DNA of 64,000 bases from an uncultured Photobacterium sp. (GTDB lineage: Bacteria; Pseudomonadota; Gammaproteobacteria; Enterobacterales; Vibrionaceae), in contig NZ_CANMZV010000025.1 of NCBI RefSeq assembly GCF_947502415.1, positions 1 through 64,000 on the forward strand. The letters run 5' to 3'. The notes under the pieces were generated by a model that searched no databases, was not told where the DNA came from, and saw nothing but the letters and a program-made list of their open reading frames with translations. Made by a program: the position numbers and the translations under genes. Positions 44,342 through 53,016 of this stretch are shown here, piece after piece. Position 1 is the stretch's first letter. Each line of letters begins with the position of its first letter.

Positions 44342-44959
44342 TTACTTGGTTAATACGATGCCATTGTGTGTTTGCACATCACCACAGGTGTAGAGGTAAA
44401 CGCCATAAACACCATGTTCCAGGGACTTAATCTCAGCACCAAACTGAGCGTTCCTGTAGCAAGGATCTATTACGTAGACGGGACCATCTACATCCATCAC
44501 ACCGATCTGCTCCAACTTACCGTTCAGATTGAAATCCTGAACAAAGCCGGTGTAGACCATGAGCGAGTTCTCATTGCCAAGCACCGTGAATCGTCCATCA
44601 CCATAATGGGTACAGCTGGCCACCGAGTTCTCGATAATGCCTGCCCCATTAGGTTTATAAAGCGTGGTATCACAGGCTCCTTGAAGTGACAGTTCTTCGC
44701 ACAGTGGAAGAAGCTGCATGTCCAATAAGCCTTGGTCCTCCAGCTCGTTAAGCGACAACTCATCTATCGCTGGCGCTTGCCAATTACGCAGGTACTTCTT
44801 ATCAATCTCGCGACCGTCCACATGCATGGGCTTTCGCTTATCCTTGAACTCGCCAGTATCACTAACCAGTTTCGCCAGACCTTGAGATCCAGTGATTACA
44901 AACTGGCCGCTATCGACACAAAAGGCTGCTAGCTCGGCAATATTGCTTAGATTATTCAT
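44342..44959 (-). CDS. Protein of unknown function
   Basis: 205 residues from the ATG at 44959, which follows AAAACTGGAGAACC. The C-terminal half is beta-rich with VYVIDPCYRNAQFG and GVYGVYLYTCGDVQ, similar in look to phage-type DUF4241-like or structural domains, not assignable. Soluble. Confidence 0.55.
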   Translation of the reverse strand: MNNLSNIAELAAFCVDSGQFVITGSQGLAKLVSDTGEFKDKRKPMHVDGREIDKKYLRNWQAPAIDELSLNELEDQGLLDMQLLPLCEELSLQGACDTTLYKPNGAGIIENSVASCTHYGDGRFTVLGNENSLMVYTGFVQDFNLNGKLEQIGVMDVDGPVYVIDPCYRNAQFGAEIKSLEHGVYGVYLYTCGDVQTHNGIVLTK

Positions 44960-45139
44960 AATGGTTCTCCAGTTTTTACATAGGCATTGGGGAGGAAAGT
45001 TAAAGAATGCCCGGTATTGGGAAGTACCGGCGCAGCAGTCCATAGCAGTGATGAAATGCCTTCTTTTACTTTGTGTTTCTGGTGATATAACGTCGCGTTA
45101 ATACCAGTGGGGTAAATAAATGGTGCAGTCACATATTTG

Positions 45140-45331
45140 CTAATAAGCGTCAACATCGATGGTACAGCTACGCTGAAATCCATGACTTTCCAAAAACACC
45201 TCTAGGCGAACACGAGCAAATGTTATTCCACTACCGATAGACTTATCGCCTTCTCGATTTGAATAACGCTCTTCTTCTTTAAGCTCTTCAATAAATGCTT
45301 TCAGAGCGGCCTGTGAAATTTCCATCTTCAC
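45140..45331 (-). CDS. Small protein of unknown function
   Basis: 63 residues; start overlaps the stop of the upstream gene by 4 bp, so coupled translation is likely. Helical N-terminus (LKAFIEELKEEERYSNREG). Family not recognised. Confidence 0.55.
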   Translation of the reverse strand: MKMEISQAALKAFIEELKEEERYSNREGDKSIGSGITFARVRLEVFLESHGFQRSCTIDVDAY

Positions 45332-45975
45332 TCTCCTAGATACGGAATTATTGATGCTTGAAGGTTTTTAAAACCAAAAGCCCGGTTAAATACGGCATGA
45401 AACAGCCACAGTTCAAAGGCGTTCTTTGGCCGGCACTCGATATCAAGCAGCGGTCGATCGCGATACCAATCCTTTGCAGGGCTAGTCTGGATGTCTAACG
45501 CAGCCAGAAGGGATAACCCTTTCTCGAGATGATACTTATCAAGCCAGCTAGCCGGTTGATTTTCTTTTCGGCTGACGATCGGCGGGAACGGTGCCTTATC
45601 GCTATCCCTAAGCAATGATTTAATCTTCTTAATCCATCCTTCAGCCGTCGAGTAACGACCTCGGGGTTGGATATTTCCTCCTTCGATATCAACCGCCCAG
45701 TCAATACCAACTCGCCTGACCAGCTCATCAAATGTACCTACACCAAGAAACACCCAGTCTCTGGCGCGCTTGTTATCGCTGTCATAGACATTGGAGCTCC
45801 CGATTTCGGCATACAGAAGGTGAAGGTCACAATTGGGCAGGCAAAAACCATATTTCTGGTAAAACGCCGATTGCACGTTGTGCTTCTCAACGCCCATAAA
45901 AGTGGTGGCTTGGTCCATGATCCGGTGTCCTTCAACGACGCCCGAACGGGTACGATAGACAATTTCGTAAGACAT
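45328..45975 (-). CDS. Protein of unknown function
   Basis: 215 residues, leader CAAAGAGGAACTC before the ATG. Soluble; contains RDWVFLGVGTFDELVRRVGI and a C-terminal helical part. It shares an operon with the short gene 45991-46224 upstream (15 bp spacer) and 45140-45331 downstream. Family not recognised. Confidence 0.55.
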   Translation of the reverse strand: MSYEIVYRTRSGVVEGHRIMDQATTFMGVEKHNVQSAFYQKYGFCLPNCDLHLLYAEIGSSNVYDSDNKRARDWVFLGVGTFDELVRRVGIDWAVDIEGGNIQPRGRYSTAEGWIKKIKSLLRDSDKAPFPPIVSRKENQPASWLDKYHLEKGLSLLAALDIQTSPAKDWYRDRPLLDIECRPKNAFELWLFHAVFNRAFGFKNLQASIIPYLGE

Positions 45976-45990
45976 AGATTGAGTTCCTCT

Positions 45991-46224
45991 TTAATTTGAG
46001 TAGCGCTTGGCTATTGCCAGCACGGATTGAAAACGGCGAGCACTGTGGTTGATCCACTTGATCGCGATTTGTTGGTTATCAGGTTCCAGCACAGGAATGA
46101 GGTTGAGTAACAGACGGGCATCTGTACTACTGATCTCTAGCTGGGTATTGTCGGGCCACGACATGATGACCTTTTCCGGGTTACTGCAGTGCGCAACAGC
46201 GTGCAATGTTGATAGGTTTTCCAT
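45991..46224 (-). CDS. Small protein of unknown function
   Basis: 77 residues from the ATG at 46224, which follows CGGAGAGAGAGCC. No motif recognised. First gene after structured element copy D; the leader folds into GAGCTAAT...CCC-GAAA-GGG...ATTGGCTC before the ribosome site. Confidence 0.6.
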   Translation of the reverse strand: MENLSTLHAVAHCSNPEKVIMSWPDNTQLEISSTDARLLLNLIPVLEPDNQQIAIKWINHSARRFQSVLAIAKRYSN

Positions 46225-46298
46225 GGCTCTCTCTCCGATAAGAATAAGAGCCAATTCCCTTTCGGGTAGATTAGCTCCCGGCAGGGTGGATAAGTAAT

Positions 46299-46384
46299 TG
46301 GTCGAATGGATGCGACCAGGCATGAACGTCGGTAACCGACGGTGACAAGGACTGTGTCACGGCAGGGGGTCAAAATAATTTGAC
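46299..46384 (-). ncRNA. Four-hairpin structured leader element, copy D
   Basis: Plus-strand reading: TGGTCG/CGACCA, CGTCGG/CCGACG (loop TAA), GTGACA/TGTCAC (loop AGGACTG), GTCAAA/TTTGAC (loop ATAA). Linkers GGCATGAA and GGCAGGG identical to copy C. It lies 75 bp before the 46224 start. Confidence 0.85.
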
Positions 46385-46397
46385 GATTGGAAACTTA

Positions 46398-46454
46398 ATT
46401 ATCAGATACCTGGTTGGAGGCTTAGGCAATTAAGCGAGGTATTTTGCGTGATTA
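46398..46454 (-). promoter_or_regulatory. Promoter cassette D: -10-like hexamer and 26 bp upstream box
   Basis: GATAAT on the minus strand at 46398-46403. Box ATTAAGCGAGG...GCGTGATTA at 46429-46454. Spacing to the hexamer and to the element is the same as in cassette C. Confidence 0.6.
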
Positions 46455-46497
46455 ACTAAAAATGAAAATGCCCCGGCTGAAGCCAGGGCATAATGCA

Positions 46498-46926
46498 TTA
46501 GTCAAAAACAACATCAGGTAATATGACATCATTTTTAAGGTTTACCATGTCCACCAGCGACGGGGCACGGCCGAGCTTTATCATCACATCCACCAGCTGG
46601 CCAAAATCAAGCGAGTAGCCGACCACAAAGTCTGTTGCGGCACTGGGGTTAATAATTTCTAGCGTCGGATCGACAAATGTTCCGTCTTCCAACTGCAAGA
46701 TCGCATGCTCAAATGGAATGTGGTGAAAACCAACACCGACCACATACTTCATATTTTTATGTACCAGCTGCTCCATTAACCGCCGGCAATTGTCATAACA
46801 TTGTTTCGGCTCGACAATCTGCTCTGCATAACGACGGATACTGCCAGGCATTGGGGTTATGGCTGTTCTATAGACCGTTTTCGGATCCAGGCGGAACATC
46901 GCACAGGCTAAGGCTAACTTACTCAT
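46498..46926 (-). CDS. Protein of unknown function, possible Cys-His-Asp hydrolase-like fold
   Basis: 142 residues, leader ATGACTGGAGAATAATCCCC. CYDNC near 43-47, then VVGVGFHHIPFEHAILQLED with GTFVDPTLEI, is the Cys ... His ... Asp-Pro-Thr spacing seen in transglutaminase-like and phage Cys-hydrolase proteins. This is pattern resemblance only. The upstream spacer has a 14 bp hairpin (CCCCTGACGGGAGA/TCTCCCGTCAGGGG). Confidence 0.55.
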   Translation of the reverse strand: MSKLALACAMFRLDPKTVYRTAITPMPGSIRRYAEQIVEPKQCYDNCRRLMEQLVHKNMKYVVGVGFHHIPFEHAILQLEDGTFVDPTLEIINPSAATDFVVGYSLDFGQLVDVMIKLGRAPSLVDMVNLKNDVILPDVVFD

Positions 46927-46999
46927 GGGGATTATTCTCCAGTCATTTTGGGCAGCCCTCTCCCCTGACGGGAGAAAGGCTCTCCCGTCAGGGGGTAAA

Positions 47000-47182
47000 T
47001 TATTCGTCTTCGACGATAGTGATTAGGGTGTTGCAGCAATCGCAGTGGAATTCACCACAACCATCATCAATACAATGGTCATTGAAGCATGTCGGGCACT
47101 CGATAACCGAGTCGATGACAGGTGCTAATGCGGTGTGCTCTACCTTCATTTCACTCTCAAAAGGACTCAATGGTGTATCCAT
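47000..47182 (-). CDS. Small zinc-ribbon protein
   Basis: 60 residues, GAGGAATTTGC before the ATG. CPTC at about 29-32 and CDCC at about 47-50 form a four-Cys ribbon; the tail is acidic. Probably a nucleic-acid or protein adaptor. Part of the leftward operon behind the ferredoxin. Confidence 0.65.
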   Translation of the reverse strand: MDTPLSPFESEMKVEHTALAPVIDSVIECPTCFNDHCIDDGCGEFHCDCCNTLITIVEDE

Positions 47183-47193
47183 AGCAAATTCCT

Positions 47194-47424
47194 CTAAACG
47201 AGCAGATTAATGTCACTGGATGTTGAAAGGCAGCATGGCAGGACTTCATCTCGGGCCAGAAAGCCAATCGGTTCTCGGAAGTATTTTGCTTCGCCGTTGG
47301 CTTTGACACGACAGCTACCACAATACCCCTCTCTGCAATTGGCATTGACTGCAATTCCACGACTCTCCAGTAACTGCAATGCAGACTCGTACGGCGAGAT
47401 AACTAGCTGACCGTTAATGCGCAT
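47194..47424 (-). CDS. Plant-type 2Fe-2S ferredoxin
   Basis: 76 residues. NANCREGYCGSCRV gives the C-x4-C-x2-C set and LPCCLS supplies the fourth Cys, as in YfaE, the ferredoxin that maintains the radical cofactor of class I ribonucleotide reductase (also EPIGFLARDEVLPCC). Electron carrier in the cytoplasm; its partner is not in this window. Its start overlaps the DUF4314-like gene end by 11 bp. Confidence 0.85.
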   Translation of the reverse strand: MRINGQLVISPYESALQLLESRGIAVNANCREGYCGSCRVKANGEAKYFREPIGFLARDEVLPCCLSTSSDINLLV

Positions 47425-47902
47425 AATGGACTACCTCTACTTTGTCACCATCATTGAGACAAACACCCAGCTGGCGCCCATCGGCCCAATTGGTATGGAT
47501 AGTTCCCAGGTCATCGACGTAAGTCACCTTGCCGATTTCGCCAAGCGGGACCGGGTATTCATCATCCATTTTTAGCAATTTGATGACGGTGCCCTTTTGG
47601 TACATGCGCTTGATGTCGTGGCTCGACAACTGTGGGCAAATCGACGTCCCTTTTATCCAGAGGTTCTGGTAGCCATAACGCCGAAGGACTTTTCTGTCCG
47701 CTTCAACCGGCTGTACGAACAGGCCTTGCTTCGACAGAAGAAAGCCATTCAGTCCATCCAGTTCTCGGGCAGAGTTGAACCACTTTGCTGCGGATTTGGC
47801 AACAAGCAGGTCTCGTTTACGGCGAGCGAATGTAAAGCGGGTGATGGCGCTTTGGTATGTGGCCATAGCGCTGTGCGCAAGGTTTTCGTTAAGTAACAAC
47901 AT
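47414..47902 (-). CDS. Protein with C-terminal DUF4314-like domain
   Basis: 162 residues from the ATG at 47902, which follows AAAACTGGAGGAAGCAC. Basic N-terminal half (ARRKRDLLVAKSAAKWF). The C-terminal 55 residues (GTVIKLLKMDD...PLGEIGKVTYVDDLGTIHTNW then GVCLNDGDKVEVV) match the DUF4314 small beta-barrel. Role unknown. First gene after structured element copy E. Confidence 0.7.
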   Translation of the reverse strand: MLLLNENLAHSAMATYQSAITRFTFARRKRDLLVAKSAAKWFNSARELDGLNGFLLSKQGLFVQPVEADRKVLRRYGYQNLWIKGTSICPQLSSHDIKRMYQKGTVIKLLKMDDEYPVPLGEIGKVTYVDDLGTIHTNWADGRQLGVCLNDGDKVEVVHYAH

Positions 47903-47925
47903 AGTGCTTCCTCCAGTTTTTAGTA

Positions 47926-47974
47926 CAAAAAACGCAGAGGAACGGCACCCAGGCAGGGATTGGCTCTCTCTGCG
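47926..47974 (-). terminator. Terminator-like hairpin in the leader of the DUF4314-like gene
   Basis: CGCAGAG / CTCTGCG outer stem (47933-47939 and 47968-47974) followed on the minus strand by six U, placed between element E and the ribosome site. Possible attenuator. Confidence 0.65.
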
Positions 47975-47991
47975 TGGGCAGGTTGGGATGT

Positions 47992-48073
47992 TGACCAAGT
48001 GTGTGTGGTCAGGCACGGACATCAATAGACGGCAACAGGTCTGGGTTGCACCAGGGTTTCAATCAAAGATTGA
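47992..48073 (-). ncRNA. Four-hairpin structured leader element, copy E
   Basis: Plus-strand reading: TGACCA/TGGTCA, CATC/GACG (one mismatch), GCAAC/GTTGC (loop AGGTCTGG), TCAATC/GATTGA. Linkers GGCACGGA and CACCAGGG. It lies 90 bp before the 47902 start. The divergent gene at 48258 begins on the other side. Confidence 0.75.
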
Positions 48074-48088
48074 GAAGTAACGTATGAA

Positions 48089-48146
48089 ACTATGGCGGAG
48101 GATCGATGGTGCTATATCGGATTAGTGGGGGAATTTTTCGTGATTC
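48089..48146 (-). promoter_or_regulatory. Promoter cassette E: -10-like hexamer and 26 bp upstream box
   Basis: CATAGT on the minus strand at 48089-48094; box ATTAGTGGGGG...TTCGTGATT at 48121-48146. It sits in the divergent spacer, so it could also affect the 48258 gene. Confidence 0.55.
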
Positions 48147-48257
48147 GTTCGATTTCTTATTAAAGTTAATATGAACAAAATATATTCATTAGGGCGTATA
48201 GAGTCGATAAGTACCTTCCTGTAAAATTTCATATTTATCGTCGGATTTCTTCGCCCT

Positions 48258-48689
48258 ATGGATAAAGATGTTATTAATCGACTTAACGAGAGCCAAAAGC
48301 TCGCGTTATACAGCCTCGCAAAACTACACCTTGCTGATCACCACAATGCCGGCTTTGTGGAAATGTTCAACGTGTATTTCTTAGTGCCTGATTATCATCA
48401 CGACAATGTGCGATATATAAAGCAGTGGGGGGGAGGTGTCGCCGAGCGGTTATTTCTTCAACAACTGCCACAGTTCGAGAAGAAGGATATCGAAGACCTA
48501 CAAAAACTGGGCTTGCTATCTGAAAGGGGGGTCGTTTACAAGCAGATAGATAGATTCGTATTCAGTAATCTGGGTCCAACTGTCGATCTATTTATACTGT
48601 TTGATGATATTGAATCTACAGTAAAACCAGAACATGGATCAAAAAACGATCCGGCTTCGCTGACTCTGCCCATTAACATCTTTAAGTAA
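48258..48689 (+). CDS. Protein of unknown function
   Basis: 143 residues; no strong ribosome site is visible before the ATG. Soluble and mostly helical, containing KDIEDLQKLGLLSERGVVYKQI, which resembles a winged-helix segment. Monocistronic, closed by the terminator at 48699. Confidence 0.55.
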   Translation: MDKDVINRLNESQKLALYSLAKLHLADHHNAGFVEMFNVYFLVPDYHHDNVRYIKQWGGGVAERLFLQQLPQFEKKDIEDLQKLGLLSERGVVYKQIDRFVFSNLGPTVDLFILFDDIESTVKPEHGSKNDPASLTLPINIFK

Positions 48690-48698
48690 TATCCCATA

Positions 48699-48724
48699 AA
48701 AAAACCGCCCGAAGGCGGTTTTTT
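48699..48724. terminator. Bidirectional Rho-independent terminator
   Basis: AAAAAACCGCC-CGAA-GGCGGTTTTTT, perfect 11 bp stem between convergent genes. Confidence 0.92.
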
Positions 48725-48738
48725 GGATAATGATTACT

Positions 48739-49908
48739 TCACGCTGTACGGGCATACTGTCCAATCACAGTAAGACCTTCGCGCTCAAGAAATGACGGGA
48801 AGCTGCGGGTGCATGTTGCATTCCACTCATCCAGCCAGTCTTGTGATTTTTCGCCTTGGCGAATTGGGTTAGGTGGCAAAAAGCGATGTACGGTTATATG
48901 CGGTAGTTCCTGATGAATACTGCACATCAGAGACTCCCCTGCCCGTTCACCTTCACCGATGGTTTTGCCATCCAGGATGCGGTCACGATCTTCAAATATC
49001 AGCAGGTCGGTCACACACTCAGGAATATCCATCAGCTCCATCAGCGTCGAGGCAATACCGCACCAAACTGGTATCCCCTCCGCCAGCATGATAGCCATAC
49101 CGGTTTCTGGTCCTTCGCATACCGCCAGTACGCAGCGAGTTCGGCCTTGCTGATCCTGGCACATCAATGGATTACCAAGCTGAATGCTGCTACCTCGGAC
49201 ATCGTCGAGGCCGGACAGCTGCATCTTCGCATTCTCGACCAGCGGTGATTTGCTATACCCATCCTCGCTCAAAAAAATACGATGAAACGACACGGGAGTA
49301 CCGTCTAATTTCTGGATGTAGAACAGCAGACCTGGCAAAAACAAGGTTTCACCATTGATACCGAAAGTCTTCAAGCGATAGCTAAACCCGACGTTACTTG
49401 GCAGCTGAAATGCCCCCAAACCTCTACTATGGAGGTAATTAAGTGCAAGTTGTGCCTGTGACGCATGGATTGCTTCACGCTCGACCTTTTGTAGTACCCA
49501 TTGGTTCTTTGCCTTGGTATCTTCATCGAGCTGGGCCGAATTATCACGGTCGGTTTTCACCGCCTGCGCTTCCTGCACCGATACCGAAGAAAGATCACCA
49601 CCACAGATTTCAATGATTCGATCCATTGCTTGTGTTTTTGAACACCCTTCAAGCCATGCAATTAAGTCAATACCATCACCAAAGCGACCGAAGTCGTTAT
49701 GGTAACCGCCGCCTTTTTCACGCCAATCTTTGTATAAACGGAATACCGTTTTACCTTCTTGGCGAAGCGGACAGCGTACTGCACGCGACATACCAGCCGG
49801 TGAAGCCTGCATTGCTTCCTGCAGTTGGGGATAGGCACGCAGTACCGTTTCCCATCCACCACAGCGGCGAACAAGCGCGTGGGTGTCATCGATTTTACTT
49901 CTCAACAT
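48739..49908 (-). CDS. Primase-like Toprim protein
   Basis: 389 residues. N-terminal RCPL...FRLYKDWREKGGGYHND and FGRFGDGIDLIAWLEG aligns with the zinc-finger part of P4/plasmid-type primases (FRLF.DF...GGG.CNTCG.F.DGF.LL), but the CNTCG Cys are replaced by HNDFG, so zinc binding is doubtful. C-terminal Toprim domain (about 263-320): VLAVCEGPETGMAIMLAE with the Glu, and LLIFEDRDR with the DxD. Inferred role: primer synthesis on plasmid ssDNA, or a relative that has lost it. Last gene of the block starting at ssb. Confidence 0.75.
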   Translation of the reverse strand: MLRSKIDDTHALVRRCGGWETVLRAYPQLQEAMQASPAGMSRAVRCPLRQEGKTVFRLYKDWREKGGGYHNDFGRFGDGIDLIAWLEGCSKTQAMDRIIEICGGDLSSVSVQEAQAVKTDRDNSAQLDEDTKAKNQWVLQKVEREAIHASQAQLALNYLHSRGLGAFQLPSNVGFSYRLKTFGINGETLFLPGLLFYIQKLDGTPVSFHRIFLSEDGYSKSPLVENAKMQLSGLDDVRGSSIQLGNPLMCQDQQGRTRCVLAVCEGPETGMAIMLAEGIPVWCGIASTLMELMDIPECVTDLLIFEDRDRILDGKTIGEGERAGESLMCSIHQELPHITVHRFLPPNPIRQGEKSQDWLDEWNATCTRSFPSFLEREGLTVIGQYARTA

Positions 49909-49956
49909 AATAATGCCTCCGATAAAGTCATGCCCTCGGAGTCCGAGGGCGATTGA

Positions 49957-51876
49957 TCAGTAAACCGTGATAGACGCCAGCGCCTTTTCACGTACAAGTT
50001 TGCTCATTGTTTTGGGTAACTCACCAATATCACTGATAGTCTGGTAATGCTTAATGCCACCGTACTTATCGAACTCAACCTGTATTGATGCAACATCAAT
50101 TCGGTCTTTGTTCAGGTCATCAACCATTTCCTCGACTTGCGCGACATTGTTGGGTTCGCCATCGGTAATCACCAGTACTTGCTTGCGTGGTTCATCCCGT
50201 GTGACTAGCAGTTTCTGCGCAGCCAGTAATGCCCAGTTGGTTGCTGTTCCCCCCATCGGACACTGGCCAAATTTTCCTAACGAAGCTCGCTGAGTATCCT
50301 CAAAGCTCTTGGTCAGGATTACATCATTATCAAAGTGCAGAACGGCCACAGCGACTCCGATATCCTCCAATGCTTTGGCGCATGCCGCTGCAGCATTGTT
50401 AGCTACCATCTGACGGTCATGGACATTCATGGAGCCAGAGCGGTCAACACAGATCACCATTGCTGATTTCACCGATTCAACTTGATCTTCGACATAAAAG
50501 ATCTTGTTGTTGCCAGCCGGTACACCCGCCAGGAGCGTCTCGTCAAAATCAGCACCGCTATCGTCATAAGACACAGGTGCTTCAGACTTTGACCACATGG
50601 CCGACTGAAGCGACCGAGACAGGCCTCGAGAAGAGCGTGTGATCACAGGCTCCTGCATCCACCTATCATCACGGGGTGACTCATTGATTTTTGCATAGGC
50701 TCGTTGCACATCGCAGCTGGCAGGGTTCGCCTCGGCTCGCGTGTCGATGGCTTTGTCCAGTGCATCATGGACATCCTGGTAACCATCCGCGACGCTAGCC
50801 TCATCCTCAAACAACAACGGATTTGACTGACCTGCACCTTGACCGCCAGACTGTTGCGATGAAGGACTACCGGATTGTTCCCCCGGGTTTTCATCGGACT
50901 CACTACCAGCGCCTTGGCTTGATTGTCCATCCTGGCTATCACCGGACTCACCACCAGCACCTTGGCTTGATTGTCCATCCTGGCTATCACCGGACTCACC
51001 ACCAGCACCTTGGCTTGATTGCCCATCCTGGCTATCACCGGACTCACCACCAGCACCTTGGCCTGGCTGCCCATCCTGGCTATCACCGGACTCGCTATCA
51101 GCACCTTGGCCTGACTGCCCATCCTGGTTATCACCGGACTCGCCACCAGCACCTTGGCCTGATTGCCCATCCTGGCTATCACCGGACTCACCACTAGCAC
51201 CTTGACCAGACTGCGGCATTTGCGGCATCGAGTTGAACAGTTGCTTAACCAAGCCATAAATGACTTCGGCTTCAGCAAACGATTCAAAGCTGCTTGAAAG
51301 GCTCGCCCATCCAGACATGCGCCCCTCAATCTGATTCAGTTCTTGGCAAGGCACACCTTTGTCAATGAGCATTTGCTTGGCATTCAAACCAATACCTTCC
51401 AAATGCTCCTGCCCATCGACGCCGATCCCCCGCCCAGTAAAGAGCAGAAAATCGAACAGATGTTTACCAAGACTGTCGCTTTGTGCCGGATATGCCCAGT
51501 AACCTTCATCAAAAAGAAGATGGCTCATTCTGCGCAATACCCAGTAAGCGCCGGAAAGGTGCCGTATACAGCACATCTCCATCCGCACGTCCTCGATGAT
51601 GTTGTTGATCGACCGGAGCATCTCAGAAGCCTTCAACTTGTCTTCGTTGACGCTAAGCACTTTAAAGTCGGTATGAGCAATGTGCCCACTCTCGTGTGTT
51701 GCCTTTGCCTCAACCAGCCCCAGCCATACCGCATCATCAGGGTCACCCGGGTTGATATTAATCATCGTCCCGTTAGTACACGTCGGCCCAGGGTAAAAGG
51801 TAACCTTTACATTAGACAGCGAGGTGTGGATCCGGGATATTGTTGCTACTGTTTTTTTCAATTTGCTCAGTTGCAT
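49957..51876 (-). CDS. VWA-domain protein with HExxH motif and Gly/Ser/Gln repeat (CobT-like)
   Basis: 639 residues from the ATG at 51876, which follows ATAACTGGAGGAACACC. N-terminal region has ATHESGHIAHTDF (about 59-71), a metallopeptidase-type HExxH. A 16-residue repeat GQSSQGAGGESGDSQD occurs about seven times. The C-terminal von Willebrand A domain (about 468-600) has an intact metal site: VICVDRSGSM, GGTAT and ITDGEP. VWA proteins of this kind work with the MoxR AAA ATPase encoded three genes upstream, like CobS/CobT chelatases or MoxR-VWA remodelling pairs. Target unknown. Confidence 0.85.
   Translation of the reverse strand: MQLSKLKKTVATISRIHTSLSNVKVTFYPGPTCTNGTMININPGDPDDAVWLGLVEAKATHESGHIAHTDFKVLSVNEDKLKASEMLRSINNIIEDVRMEMCCIRHLSGAYWVLRRMSHLLFDEGYWAYPAQSDSLGKHLFDFLLFTGRGIGVDGQEHLEGIGLNAKQMLIDKGVPCQELNQIEGRMSGWASLSSSFESFAEAEVIYGLVKQLFNSMPQMPQSGQGASGESGDSQDGQSGQGAGGESGDNQDGQSGQGADSESGDSQDGQPGQGAGGESGDSQDGQSSQGAGGESGDSQDGQSSQGAGGESGDSQDGQSSQGAGSESDENPGEQSGSPSSQQSGGQGAGQSNPLLFEDEASVADGYQDVHDALDKAIDTRAEANPASCDVQRAYAKINESPRDDRWMQEPVITRSSRGLSRSLQSAMWSKSEAPVSYDDSGADFDETLLAGVPAGNNKIFYVEDQVESVKSAMVICVDRSGSMNVHDRQMVANNAAAACAKALEDIGVAVAVLHFDNDVILTKSFEDTQRASLGKFGQCPMGGTATNWALLAAQKLLVTRDEPRKQVLVITDGEPNNVAQVEEMVDDLNKDRIDVASIQVEFDKYGGIKHYQTISDIGELPKTMSKLVREKALASITVY
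50893..51213 (-). repeat. 48 bp tandem repeat inside the VWA gene
   Basis: About seven in-frame units encoding a 16-residue Gly/Ser/Gln/Asp-rich repeat. The neighbouring copies at 50930-51060 are nearly identical, suggesting recent expansion. Confidence 0.88.
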
Positions 51877-51892
51877 GGTGTTCCTCCAGTTA

Positions 51893-51921
51893 TAAAAAAA
51901 GTGGCCCTGGGAGGGGCCACT
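51893..51921 (-). terminator. Terminator between the DUF3150 and VWA genes
   Basis: AGTGGCCC / GGGCCACT hairpin followed on the minus strand by seven U, then directly the AACTGGAGG ribosome site of the VWA gene. Inside an operon this would reduce read-through. Confidence 0.8.
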
Positions 51922-51928
51922 TTGGTCA

Positions 51929-52930
51929 TTACCATTCGCCAAATCCGGTTTTGGATATTGGCTGATTGGCAGGGGTGTCGGTCACTGACGAGGACGTTAC
52001 TTCGTCGGTAACAGACGTGGTGTTCAACTCATCCGGATCTTCTATATCCAGACTCGGTGAAATACACGATTCAAGCCGTTCGCGAGAGGTCATGGCCGAA
52101 ACCATGCCAACACAAGCTTTTAGCGGTAAACCGCCTACATTGCCTGATTTGGGGACATCTTTAAGAATGTCATCCATTTCATCCACGAGGTCGGCAAAGC
52201 GTTCGTCGATAAACGACAGCTTATTAACCTTGTCACGCAGGCGACGTACGACGTTAATCGCCTTTTGACCTTTTTCGGTGTGTCCGCTTAACAGTTTGTT
52301 ATGGATGTATTCGGCATCCTTGACGATTTCGTCATACAAGCTGTCAGAGAGCGACTCCGATGTTTTCTCGCTGTCATCTGCCAGGTAAGGCTTAAATGCC
52401 ATTGGGGGACAGACTTCAAACGAAAACCGGCTGATAAACTCATCTTTCGACGATTTCAGCTTATCAATTAGGCTGGCGTTCTCAGGGTTGGCCTTTTTGT
52501 GATCTTCTATAAGAGTGTCAAAGTTCAGGTCGAGGTCATTCACCTTTTCCGCGAACTCCGCTTTGATCTTACTTAGACCATCCAACAACTTATCCAGGTC
52601 GCAGACCGGAATTGCGGTTAGGCGACCATAAGGAATTCCGCTAGAGCCAATAAGGCGCTGGGCACGGCGTTCCAGTGTCCCCTTGAATTTCAATGCATCT
52701 TTCGGAAACCACTCGATCCGCCCTTTACGGACAACCGAGCCAGTAACCTCAATATCATCGACCAGCATTTTGACTTCCTGTAAGGTTCGCTCGCCGTCCC
52801 GTCCGCGAGAGATGAAGTCAACAATGACCAATCCATCTTCCAGCGAATTAGCTTTGTCACCCACCTGTTCGGTTTGCGACTGAACCACATCTTCGATATC
52901 GATGGTTTGGTTATCATGTAGATCTTTCAT
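51929..52930 (-). CDS. DUF3150-family protein
   Basis: 333 residues, leader TTAACTGGAGGAACACCT. The central part (PKDALKFKGTLERRAQRLIG then SSGIPYGRLTAIP) and long helical region match DUF3150, a family encoded between MoxR-type ATPase and VWA genes on conjugative elements. The C-terminus is Ser/Thr-rich (TSVTDEVTSSSVTDT) and probably disordered. Inferred to be the third component of the MoxR-VWA machine. Confidence 0.8.
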   Translation of the reverse strand: MKDLHDNQTIDIEDVVQSQTEQVGDKANSLEDGLVIVDFISRGRDGERTLQEVKMLVDDIEVTGSVVRKGRIEWFPKDALKFKGTLERRAQRLIGSSGIPYGRLTAIPVCDLDKLLDGLSKIKAEFAEKVNDLDLNFDTLIEDHKKANPENASLIDKLKSSKDEFISRFSFEVCPPMAFKPYLADDSEKTSESLSDSLYDEIVKDAEYIHNKLLSGHTEKGQKAINVVRRLRDKVNKLSFIDERFADLVDEMDDILKDVPKSGNVGGLPLKACVGMVSAMTSRERLESCISPSLDIEDPDELNTTSVTDEVTSSSVTDTPANQPISKTGFGEW

Positions 52931-53016
52931 AGGTGTTCCTCCAGTTAAGAGCTAACGGAGGGATCACGCCCCAGAAGGGGATTGATGTGACCCCTCTGGT
53001 ACGGTTTGGGTAGGTG

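Noticed and set aside
50893-51213. Regular 48 bp repeats that look like a CRISPR array
   Set aside because: They are in frame inside the VWA gene, have no unique spacers, and encode a Gly/Ser/Gln-rich repeat.
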